The notes under the pieces are model-generated. The model did no database searches. It was not told where the DNA came from and worked only from the letters and a program-made list of their open reading frames with translations. A program made the translations under genes and the position numbers. From assembly GCA_900550775.1 (NCBI GenBank), contig URTH01000018.1:1-16780 (forward strand): 16,780 nt of DNA. The letters are read 5' to 3'. This document shows, piece after piece, positions 6,952 through 13,503 of the stretch. How positions within the stretch are numbered: the first letter of the stretch is position 1; every line of letters starts with the position of its first letter. Source of the DNA: an uncultured Eubacteriales bacterium. GTDB taxonomy: Bacteria; Bacillota; Clostridia; Monoglobales; Monoglobaceae.

Positions 6952-9474
6952 TTATTTAATAACAACGGTCAACACATTCTCATAGCCCTTATGGAACGCC
7001 GCCATCACGTTTTTGGTTTTTCCGTTTGCTTTGACGGTGACGTCATAGTCGCCGTAAAATCCGTTAACGGTGCCGACGCCGTTTTTGTCGGTCGTGGTCC
7101 TAGCGTCCCTCGTCCACCACTTATTATAAAGCAGATCCTGGTACTGATAGATCCCCGGCTTTGCGCCAAAGGAGCCCCAAAGGGTGTAGAGCGGCGAAAC
7201 GCCGGCGCCGTTACGGTTGTTGGCAGGGTTATCCGGGCGGTAGGGCGAATCCCAATCCGACCAGTAGTCGGACAGCCACCACAGGTTAAACCCGGTGCAT
7301 GCCGGGTGAGAAAATGCAGCAATCATCATATCGCGCATGATATCGCCCTGCCCCTCGTAGCCATACTCGGAAAATACCGAACCGATTGAAAATTCGGTCA
7401 CGGCAAAGGTCTTTTGATATTCGTACGCAAACCGATCCCATACCTCTAAGAACTTGGTCGGGCGGTAGTTGTTATCCGGATCAAAGCTGCCGCAGCACGA
7501 ATGCCCCTGCATCCCCAAGGAATCATAGTCGATTCCCTGCGCCTTGAACCAATCCAGCCGCTCCCAGTACGGCGCCTCAAACTGGCGGTTGTCGCATAGC
7601 ATCAGCGACTGGTTGTGGGTCAGCTTTTCTGCCGCAAGCCGATAGACATCGTTAAAAATCCGTTTTCCGAATTTTTGGGTATAAATATACCGGCCGTGCG
7701 TCTCGTTGGTGACATCCCACTCATAAATCTCCGGGAACTTTTCGTCCATCTCTGCAAAATGATTCTCCATAAAGCCGAGCAGATCCGCATACCGTGCATT
7801 GACCGGCCGGGAATCCTTTAAAAGATCGTACATCGCCTGCGGATCCTCGGTATAGGAATTACTCGGCATCCAGAGCGCGTGGCCGCGTACGTATTTGAGT
7901 CCCTTGGATTTTGCCACATCAATGACCTTCTGCGCCGCCGACGAATCTCTGGCGTAGCATGGCCACTTTAAGCTGTTGCCGACCGCAACCGCATTAAAGT
8001 TGGGCTCCAGCTTATTCACCAGGTTCTTCCAATTGTCCTCATAACCCACGCCGCTGTTTTCAACGTATTCAAGATCCATCTGAATCCCGAATTTAAACTC
8101 ATGCTCAAACATATTGAAGGTGACCTCCGCGTCGGGGATCACGTTGCCGAACCGGTCCTTAACGATAACCTTAAAGTCGCCCTTTCGCACTGTCTTGATC
8201 CGATCGAGCGCCTCTTTTCTCCACGCTGCGTCCGGCGCAAGCTCTGCCGGTAACAGATCGGTCTTGGAGGAATCAAAATACGAAACATCCGCATCGGGGC
8301 CGACATTTTGGATTTCAAAGCCGCCGATCTGGATCACCTGCTTATAATACGACGGAATAATACGCAGCGAATCGGCATTTTTCACCCCGGTCAGCAAAAA
8401 GTCAAACCGTTTCCAGTCGCCGGTCAGGGTAACCTCCTCTGAGGTTGATTTTTCATAGGTGTCGCTCGCCTGCACCTGGAACATAATGGTGCCGGTCTCC
8501 GAATCCGCATCGCCGCCGCTGATCAGCCGCGCATAATAGGTCATCACGTACTGATCCTCTGCCGTTGGATTAGGCAGCTTTTTGGTAAAAAAGTAGGTCT
8601 TGTCATTCAGCCCTGTCTTTGCACTGGTGATATTTAATTGTACCGCCTTATCAAACGGCAGCGTCTCGGCATTGTCGGTCTCGCCGATGAGCGAGCCGTC
8701 CATTTTTACCTTCATGGAGAGAAAGCTCTTATTATCCTGCGCCGACACATTGACAATCTCGGTCTTGCACCACTGATCCACCCACTCGTCCTTGCCGTCG
8801 TGGGAGACGTCCATCCCGGTTAAAAAATCGTCCTGTGAAAAAATCACCGGTCCGGTTGGCAGCGATCCCCGATCCTCCGGCCTTATCTGCTTGACCGCGT
8901 CGGAATAATCCTCTTTATTATAAATCAGATCGTCTAACCGACTGGATTTTTGAAACGAGGTCGGTACCGCGCGGTGTCTGGTAGAGTACAGGGTGTCCAT
9001 GCCGGGCTTCACCCCGCCCGACACAGCCGGGGCGGTCAGTCCGGTCTTTTCCACCAGGCGGACGCGGTTGCCGGAACGCTCCCGCAGCACGTGATAATGA
9101 AAATTTTCGCCGCAAAACTCCACCGGAACATATGCCGCACCGTCAATCCGCTTTGCCGGGGTCTTTAAGCTGACGCTCATCTTCCCGACCTTTGCCGTCG
9201 CAGCGTCTATGGTAAAATGTAAGCTGACGCCGTTCTTTGCCAGGGTGACGATGTTCCCCGATTCGGTATAGGCGGCGCCGATCGCTGCGGCAAACGCGTC
9301 CGCCGGAGCTAATATCTGGTGATTGCCCGTGGCGATGCTGACCGAGGTCAGCGCATAGCTCTGTCTGTCGCCGTTGATAATCAGCTCCGGCGGATCGGCC
9401 GCAAACCCCACCGCCGTCTGTGTCACCACTGCCAAAAATAACGCGGTAAAAAGACCCAAAAGCCGTTTCTTCAT
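6952..9474 (-). CDS. Secreted multidomain GH10 endo-beta-1,4-xylanase-like enzyme
   Basis: This 840-residue protein begins with a signal peptide (MKKR, hydrophobic core to about residue 24, then FAAD). Next come a copper-amine-oxidase N-terminal-like domain (about 28-118), a linker, a jelly-roll carbohydrate-binding-like region (about 195-380), a short beta segment (KVIVKDRFGNVIPDAEVTF), the GH10 barrel (about 430-780) and a C-terminal beta extension. The acid/base is Glu591 in WDVTNE (compare WDVVNE in classical GH10) and the nucleophile Glu694 in AVTEFSIGS, a typical GH10 separation. Other GH10 marks are GHALWMPS and LGMQGH. It acts outside the cell on a beta-1,4-linked backbone, probably xylan. 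Start: ATG 9474 is 9 bp from AAAGGAG; ATG 9480, two codons upstream, has only 3-bp spacing. It is the first gene of the operon, with a good promoter. Xylan specificity is likely but not proven. Confidence 0.87.
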   Translation of the reverse strand: MKKRLLGLFTALFLAVVTQTAVGFAADPPELIINGDRQSYALTSVSIATGNHQILAPADAFAAAIGAAYTESGNIVTLAKNGVSLHFTIDAATAKVGKMSVSLKTPAKRIDGAAYVPVEFCGENFHYHVLRERSGNRVRLVEKTGLTAPAVSGGVKPGMDTLYSTRHRAVPTSFQKSSRLDDLIYNKEDYSDAVKQIRPEDRGSLPTGPVIFSQDDFLTGMDVSHDGKDEWVDQWCKTEIVNVSAQDNKSFLSMKVKMDGSLIGETDNAETLPFDKAVQLNITSAKTGLNDKTYFFTKKLPNPTAEDQYVMTYYARLISGGDADSETGTIMFQVQASDTYEKSTSEEVTLTGDWKRFDFLLTGVKNADSLRIIPSYYKQVIQIGGFEIQNVGPDADVSYFDSSKTDLLPAELAPDAAWRKEALDRIKTVRKGDFKVIVKDRFGNVIPDAEVTFNMFEHEFKFGIQMDLEYVENSGVGYEDNWKNLVNKLEPNFNAVAVGNSLKWPCYARDSSAAQKVIDVAKSKGLKYVRGHALWMPSNSYTEDPQAMYDLLKDSRPVNARYADLLGFMENHFAEMDEKFPEIYEWDVTNETHGRYIYTQKFGKRIFNDVYRLAAEKLTHNQSLMLCDNRQFEAPYWERLDWFKAQGIDYDSLGMQGHSCCGSFDPDNNYRPTKFLEVWDRFAYEYQKTFAVTEFSIGSVFSEYGYEGQGDIMRDMMIAAFSHPACTGFNLWWLSDYWSDWDSPYRPDNPANNRNGAGVSPLYTLWGSFGAKPGIYQYQDLLYNKWWTRDARTTTDKNGVGTVNGFYGDYDVTVKANGKTKNVMAAFHKGYENVLTVVIK

Positions 9475-9521
9475 ACTCATTTTCTCCTTTCAAAGGCGAT
9501 CGTTTGTTCTCTCTGTGTACC

Positions 9522-9550
9522 ATTTTATCAAGAATAAAGCGGTGTTTCAA
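9522..9550 (-). promoter_or_regulatory. Sigma-A promoter of the leftward operon (TTGAAA-17-TAAAAT)
   Basis: On the minus strand TTGAAA (9550-9545) and TAAAAT (9527-9522) are separated by 17 bp, one mismatch each from consensus. The start site would fall near 9515, giving a leader of about 40 nt before the GH10 start. The two 11-bp boxes begin 5 bp upstream of the -35 hexamer, which is a typical place for an activator that contacts RNA polymerase. It is the only strong promoter seen for the six genes. Confidence 0.75.
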
Positions 9551-9554
9551 CAAC

Positions 9555-9584
9555 GTAAACTTACGATTCGTTTGTAAACTTACG
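9555..9584. promoter_or_regulatory. Two identical 11-bp boxes, candidate operator for the AraC-type regulator
   Basis: GTAAACTTACG occurs at 9555-9565 and again at 9574-9584 in the same orientation, with a 19-bp period (nearly two helical turns). Each box has a GTAA-NN-TTAC palindromic core. Tandem sites about two turns apart next to a -35 box are characteristic of AraC-family activators. The divergent gene encodes such a protein, so it is the natural candidate to bind here. The boxes also lie 29 bp upstream of the regulator's own -35 box, so autoregulation is possible. The repeat is directly visible; the binding protein is inferred. Confidence 0.6.
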
Positions 9585-9612
9585 GTATTTTCGTTTCTTA
9601 TGTGAAATTATC

Positions 9613-9642
9613 TTGACTTTTTTTGCGCATACTACGTATAAT
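9613..9642 (+). promoter_or_regulatory. Sigma-A promoter of the response regulator gene (TTGACT-18-TATAAT)
   Basis: TTGACT (9613-9618) and a perfect TATAAT (9637-9642) are spaced by 18 bp, about 50 bp upstream of the regulator ATG. This placement also rules out the longer reading frame that opens at 9623, because that start lies between the two promoter boxes. Confidence 0.78.
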
Positions 9643-9694
9643 TGTGGTAGCATCGAATGGATTGCAATATCATAGGAAACGGAGGAGATCGGAC

Positions 9695-11272
9695 ATGAAA
9701 CTTTTAATTGCAGAGGACGAGCCGCTATGCCTTTCCAGCCTGAAAGAGATCGACTGGGGCGCACAGGGGATCAGTACCGTACTGACGGCCGAAAACGGCG
9801 AACAGGCGTACCGCCTTGCGCTGGCGGAAAAGCCGGACATTATTCTCTCCGATATTCAGATGCCGAAGATGAACGGCTTAGAGCTTGCGCAAAAGCTGTC
9901 GGTCAACCTGCCGGAGAGCCGTTTTATCATTCTGACCGCCTACAACAACTTTTCCTATGCGCAGGCTGCGATCTCCAACAACGTCTGCTCCTATCTTTTA
10001 AAGCCGTTTTTGGATGAGGACGTTATCAATGCCGTTGCTAAGGAGATCACCAACGTCCGTGAGCAAAAGCTGAAGAATTCCTACACCACACAGATTGCCA
10101 AGCAGCTGGAGCTGAGCAAGCATTTTCTTTTGGGCTACTTTTTTAACATCATTTCGGGCGAGAACATCGACGCCGAGGCGCTCTCCGACATTTTTGGCAT
10201 CACCGACCAAAACGTCATCTGCACGGCGATGGTGGTATCGCTGGAGTCCTCCAGGGAGACCGACTCGTTCAAACAAAATTATCGGATTTTTCATAACCTG
10301 ATCAAGATTTTTACCGGCAACCACGCCAATCTGCTCTCGTTTTTCAACACCACGCAGCTGATCTACTTCTTCTTATCCGACGCGTCCGTACCTCTCCAGA
10401 AGGCGCAGGGCGAGGCGCTGCGCTGCGCCGACGCCGCCGAATCCTACTTAAACTTTAACGGGACGGATAAGTTTGTGATTGGGCTTGGCAACTCGCTTTT
10501 AGGCATCAAAAAATGTAATCTCAGCTACAGCAGCGCGCTGGATGCCGTCCGGTACAGCTTTTACCTCGGCTTTAACTCGGTCATTTGTATCTCGGACTTA
10601 GAATCGACAGAGGGGTTTTACGACTACCACTCCTTCCCAAAGGAAGAATTCTTCGGCTATGTCAAGGCCGGCGACTTTGAAAACGCCAAGTTTACCTTAG
10701 AAAAACTGTTTGATAACTTTCGCCGCAGCCAGACCAGTATTGAGGCGGTACAGCGGATCTGTCACGAGATTTTGGTGCATCTGGCGCTCTGTCTGATGCA
10801 GTGCAACCAAGACCCCGACCTGGTTTTCAGCAAAAGCAACGCCTGGGATATCCTGCGGCAGTACAAGTCGCTCACTGACATTGAGGCGTTTATCCTGGAC
10901 TTTGTCGACGTGGTGATTGCCGCCATCACCTACCGCAATAACCAAAAGACGATGAATCTGGTAAACGATGTCAAGGACTATATCAACAGCCACCTTGACA
11001 CCTCTCTCAACGAAATCGCCGATCACTTCTTCCATTCGCCGAACTATTTAAGTAATATCTTTTCGAAGGAGGCCGGTATCACGATCAAAAACTATATGAT
11101 TGCAAAGCGGATTGAGCGTGCCAAGGAGCTGCTGCTGCACAGTGACAGGAGCGTCGGCGCGATTGCCGCCGAGGTCGGGTATAAAAATACGCAGCATTTC
11201 AGCACGGTCTTTAACAAGCATGTCGGGGTCACGCCGACCGCATTCCGCAGCGGCACGGACGGCAGAGAATAG
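9695..11272 (+). CDS. YesN-type response regulator with C-terminal AraC DNA-binding domain
   Basis: This 525-residue cytoplasmic regulator starts with a receiver domain (about 1-120). Visible there are the acidic pocket Asp8-Glu9, phospho-acceptor Asp53 in LSDIQMP, Thr81 and Lys103 in LLKPF. A long middle region follows (about 125-415), and then a two-helix-turn-helix AraC/XylS domain (about 421-525) with SPNYLSNIFSKEAG and GYKNTQHFSTVFNKHVGVTP. Such regulators are normally phosphorylated by a membrane histidine kinase and control nearby sugar-use genes. No kinase gene is present in this window. The start at 9695 follows GGAGGAG with 7-bp spacing; the frame continues upstream to 9623 but overlaps the promoter. 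It is divergent from the GH10 operon, which it probably activates through the boxes at 9555-9584. Confidence 0.92.
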   Translation: MKLLIAEDEPLCLSSLKEIDWGAQGISTVLTAENGEQAYRLALAEKPDIILSDIQMPKMNGLELAQKLSVNLPESRFIILTAYNNFSYAQAAISNNVCSYLLKPFLDEDVINAVAKEITNVREQKLKNSYTTQIAKQLELSKHFLLGYFFNIISGENIDAEALSDIFGITDQNVICTAMVVSLESSRETDSFKQNYRIFHNLIKIFTGNHANLLSFFNTTQLIYFFLSDASVPLQKAQGEALRCADAAESYLNFNGTDKFVIGLGNSLLGIKKCNLSYSSALDAVRYSFYLGFNSVICISDLESTEGFYDYHSFPKEEFFGYVKAGDFENAKFTLEKLFDNFRRSQTSIEAVQRICHEILVHLALCLMQCNQDPDLVFSKSNAWDILRQYKSLTDIEAFILDFVDVVIAAITYRNNQKTMNLVNDVKDYINSHLDTSLNEIADHFFHSPNYLSNIFSKEAGITIKNYMIAKRIERAKELLLHSDRSVGAIAAEVGYKNTQHFSTVFNKHVGVTPTAFRSGTDGRE

Positions 11273-11299
11273 ACGAGAAAAAACCGAGAAGAACACGGA

Positions 11300-11328
11300 T
11301 TGACATTTATGCGCCGCTATGATAAAAT
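11300..11328 (+). promoter_or_regulatory. Sigma-A promoter of the DUF4091 gene (TTGACA-17-TAAAAT)
   Basis: A perfect TTGACA (11300-11305) and TAAAAT (11323-11328) are spaced by 17 bp, beginning 27 bp after the regulator stop codon. The start site would be near 11335, leaving an untranslated leader of about 90 nt. That leader contains a small hairpin, TTGCGGC-att-GCCGCAA (11366-11382), before the ribosome site GAGGTG. No copy of the GTAAACTTACG box is seen here, so control may differ from that of the GH10 operon. Confidence 0.72.
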
Positions 11329-11349
11329 ACACTGACACGCGGCGTTTTT
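11312..11349 (+). terminator. Weak terminator-like hairpin overlapping the DUF4091 promoter
   Basis: CGCCGC (11312-11317) can pair with GCGGCG (11339-11344), which is followed directly by TTTTT (11345-11349). The loop of about 21 nt is large for an intrinsic terminator, and the -10 box lies inside it. It would stop read-through from the regulator gene, but would not form in transcripts starting at the local promoter because the 5' arm would be missing. Confidence 0.3.
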
Positions 11350-11423
11350 CATATGCGTTATGATCTTGCGGCATTGCCGCAAAATCCAATTTTTAAAACA
11401 AAAGAATTTACGAGGTGACACAC

Positions 11424-13067
11424 ATGCAATATGAATGGAAACTAATCAGCAGCTTAGAAAAAGTATTTCCGTCGGACGCGATGCCCAAAGCACAGACCGA
11501 AGGCAGTATGCTGAAGAACGAAATCTACTCGTTTCAGCTGGTCGGCACCTTTCAAAACTACGAAAATTTTGAGGCGTACTTTGATCTTACGATTGATTCG
11601 GCGCTCAGCGATTGTATCAGCGTCTATCAGGTCGGGTATGTTCCCTCCACCTTTCCGGCGCTGACCGACAACTTTGCAGACGATGACTATATCACCAAGG
11701 CGCCGGGACTGTTCCCCGATCCGCTCTACAAAATCAGAGACGGCAGACTGCGTCTGATTCCGGGGCAGCTGCGCAGCTTTTGGTTTGCGGTAGAACCGGA
11801 GGGAAAGATCCCTGCCGGCACCTATCCGATCCGCATAAAGCTTGACGACCGCGAGCACAACTGGCACTGTGAGCTTACCTTTATGCTGGAGATCATTGAC
11901 GCGGCGCTGCCAAAGCAGGATCTGCTCTGCACCGGCTGGTTCCACGGGGACTGTCTGTCCGTCCTCCACAACACCGAGATGCAAAGCGACGATTACTTTG
12001 CCTTGACCGAAAAATACCTTAAAATCTACAAAAAGTTCGGACACAACATGATTTTAACGCCGGTCTTTACGCCGCCGCTTGACACCGACATCGGCGGTGA
12101 GCGCCCCACCAATCAGCTGGTGGACGTCACCGTGACGGACGGTACATATTCCTTTAATTTTGCCAATTTAAAGCGGTGGATTGCACTCTGCAAGACCTGT
12201 GGCATCGAATATTTTGAGATTTCGCACCTGTTTACGCAGTGGGGCGCCTACCATGCGCCAAAGATCATGGCAACGGTAAACGGCAGCTATCAAAAGATTT
12301 TCGGCTGGGAGACGGATTCCATGTCACCCGAATACCACGCATTTTTGGACGCGTTTTTGCCGAAGCTGAAGGAGTTTTTGACCGCGGAGGGCGTTTACGA
12401 AAACTGCCTCTTCCACGTTTCGGACGAGCCGCACGCCGACCACAGAGAACAGTACGAAAAGGTGCGCAAGGCGCTGCTTTGCCACATTGAAGAGGATCGT
12501 CTCTTTGACGCGCTGTCGGATTTTAGTTTTTATGAAAACGGGCTGATCCGCCGTCCGGTGGTGCCCGTGGACGTCATCGACCCGTTTGTAAAGCATGCGG
12601 TAAAGCCGCTTTGGGCGTACTACTGCTGCTGCCAGGGCAAAAAGGTGGCAAACCGTTTTATGGCGATGCCGTCTTACCGCAACCGCGTTTTGGGCTATCA
12701 GCTGTACAAACACGATATTGAGGGATTTTTGCAGTGGGGCTTTAACTTCTGGTTCTCCGGCAAGTCCCGGTACGTCATTGACCCCTATGCCGACACCTCG
12801 TCGGGCGACTGTTTCCCGTCGGGCGATGCCTTTGTGGTCTATCCCTTAGACAAGCAGGGCGATGTTACGGTATCGCTGCGGCTTTATGTCTTTCATGACG
12901 CGCTGCAGGATTTAAGGGCGCTGAAGCTGCTGGAATCCTATATCGGCAAGGACGCGGTGATGGCGATGCTGACCGATATTCAAGGCTTTGAGGAATATCC
13001 GCGAAGCAATGACGCACTGCTCCTTCTTCGGGAGACCATCAATCAAAAAATCAAAGAACATCTTTAA
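11424..13067 (+). CDS. DUF4091 / GH123-like putative glycoside hydrolase
   Basis: This protein of 547 residues has an N-terminal beta domain (about 1-165), a central TIM-barrel-like region and a C-terminal DUF4091 section. The adjacent acidic pair Asp334-Glu335 in FHVSDEPH matches the place of the catalytic Asp-Glu pair of GH123 beta-N-acetylgalactosaminidases. Further DUF4091-like stretches are NRFMAMPSYRNRVLGYQLY, FLQWGFNFW, the GDAFVVYP segment and LRLYVFHDALQDLRALKLLE. There is no signal peptide, so it is predicted to be cytoplasmic. The start at 11424 follows GAGGTG with 6-bp spacing; an upstream GTG at 11415 is part of that ribosome site. It follows the regulator in the same direction with its own promoter and ends in a hairpin terminator. 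The substrate is unknown; hydrolysis of an imported oligosaccharide is an inference. Confidence 0.8.
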   Translation: MQYEWKLISSLEKVFPSDAMPKAQTEGSMLKNEIYSFQLVGTFQNYENFEAYFDLTIDSALSDCISVYQVGYVPSTFPALTDNFADDDYITKAPGLFPDPLYKIRDGRLRLIPGQLRSFWFAVEPEGKIPAGTYPIRIKLDDREHNWHCELTFMLEIIDAALPKQDLLCTGWFHGDCLSVLHNTEMQSDDYFALTEKYLKIYKKFGHNMILTPVFTPPLDTDIGGERPTNQLVDVTVTDGTYSFNFANLKRWIALCKTCGIEYFEISHLFTQWGAYHAPKIMATVNGSYQKIFGWETDSMSPEYHAFLDAFLPKLKEFLTAEGVYENCLFHVSDEPHADHREQYEKVRKALLCHIEEDRLFDALSDFSFYENGLIRRPVVPVDVIDPFVKHAVKPLWAYYCCCQGKKVANRFMAMPSYRNRVLGYQLYKHDIEGFLQWGFNFWFSGKSRYVIDPYADTSSGDCFPSGDAFVVYPLDKQGDVTVSLRLYVFHDALQDLRALKLLESYIGKDAVMAMLTDIQGFEEYPRSNDALLLLRETINQKIKEHL

Positions 13068-13070
13068 AAC

Positions 13071-13417
13071 TTCGGCGCGGCAGGGAATCACCCCTGCCGT
13101 GCCTTATGTTGTCGAAAAAGCCAGTTTTCAGCAAGATATTGCTTTGAATTGATAGCCCAAAGCCCATAAATCCGTCGCCGGTCTCGGCTCTCGCCTCGGT
13201 CAGCGATGGACGACTGCCACCGGCAATCATCGCCCCGTACGGCAATGTCGCAATATCTTGCCGAAAACGGCATGAAATCGGCGAAAAATTTCATTGCCGC
13301 GCCGCCGTGGTGGGCATGGCGGAACAGGGGACGGCGATTAGATCAAAATGAAATTTTTCGCAAAGTAAGGTTTTTCAACATGTTCGGCGCGGCAGGGAAT
13401 CACCCCTGCCGTGCCTT
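13071..13417. repeat. 347-bp palindrome-rich element flanked by perfect 35-bp hairpin repeats
   Basis: This fills most of the 436-bp gap between the DUF4091 and spoIIP genes. Identical 35-bp sequences at 13071-13105 and 13383-13417 each fold into a 12-bp stem. Between them are nested inverted repeats: ATGTTG/CAACAT (13106-13111 and 13376-13381), which touch or nearly touch the flanking repeats; an 18-bp pair with one mismatch (13125-13142 and 13250-13267); and a perfect 15-bp pair, GCGAAAAATTTCATT with its complement (13281-13295 and 13347-13361). Open frames across it are short, lack ribosome sites and look like no protein I recognise. It may be a non-autonomous, MITE-like or interspersed repeat, or a structured RNA; no transposase is present. 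Confidence 0.7.
13074..13105 (+). terminator. Hairpin after the DUF4091 gene (first copy)
   Basis: GGCGCGGCAGGG (13074-13085) pairs with CCCTGCCGTGCC (13092-13103) over 12 bp with one G-U, loop AATCAC. It starts 7 bp after the DUF4091 stop codon. The downstream tract (TTATGTTG) is poor in T, so termination may be incomplete at this copy compared with the second one. Confidence 0.6.
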
Positions 13418-13420
13418 TTT
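13386..13420 (+). terminator. Strong intrinsic terminator (second copy)
   Basis: The same 12-bp stem and AATCAC loop as at 13074-13103, here followed by TTTTT and then CGTTTTT. It insulates spoIIP from transcription arriving from the sugar locus. Confidence 0.82.
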
Positions 13421-13457
13421 CGTTTTTATCAAAAAGTTCTAACCTTCGCCTATGGCT

Positions 13458-13465
13458 CATAAAAT
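13458..13465 (+). promoter_or_regulatory. Possible sigma-E-type -10 box before spoIIP
   Basis: CATAAAAT lies 38 bp before the spoIIP start and resembles the sporulation sigma-E -10 consensus (CATACAAT-like). The expected -35 region (around 13437-13443, GTTCTAA) is a poor match. Sigma-E control of spoIIP is established in Bacillus; its assignment here rests on this single box. Confidence 0.25.
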
Positions 13466-13503
13466 AAAAAAAGAACCACAAAGACAAGCCGGAGGCACAC
13501 AAC

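Noticed and set aside
9623..9694. N-terminal extension of the response regulator
   Set aside because: The start lies between the -35 and -10 boxes of the gene's own promoter, and the receiver domain begins normally at 9695 after a strong ribosome site.
13051..13294. Two overlapping short frames on the minus strand between the DUF4091 and spoIIP genes
   Set aside because: They span the inverted repeats and a terminator hairpin, lack ribosome sites and are better explained as chance frames in a repeat element.
13071..13417. 35-bp repeats as target-site duplications of an insertion sequence
   Set aside because: They are much longer than usual target duplications, are themselves terminator hairpins, and no transposase gene lies between them.
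13206..13442. 78-codon open frame on the plus strand through the palindromic element
   Set aside because: It reads through both arms of inverted repeats and the terminator; no Shine-Dalgarno sequence and no recognisable domain.
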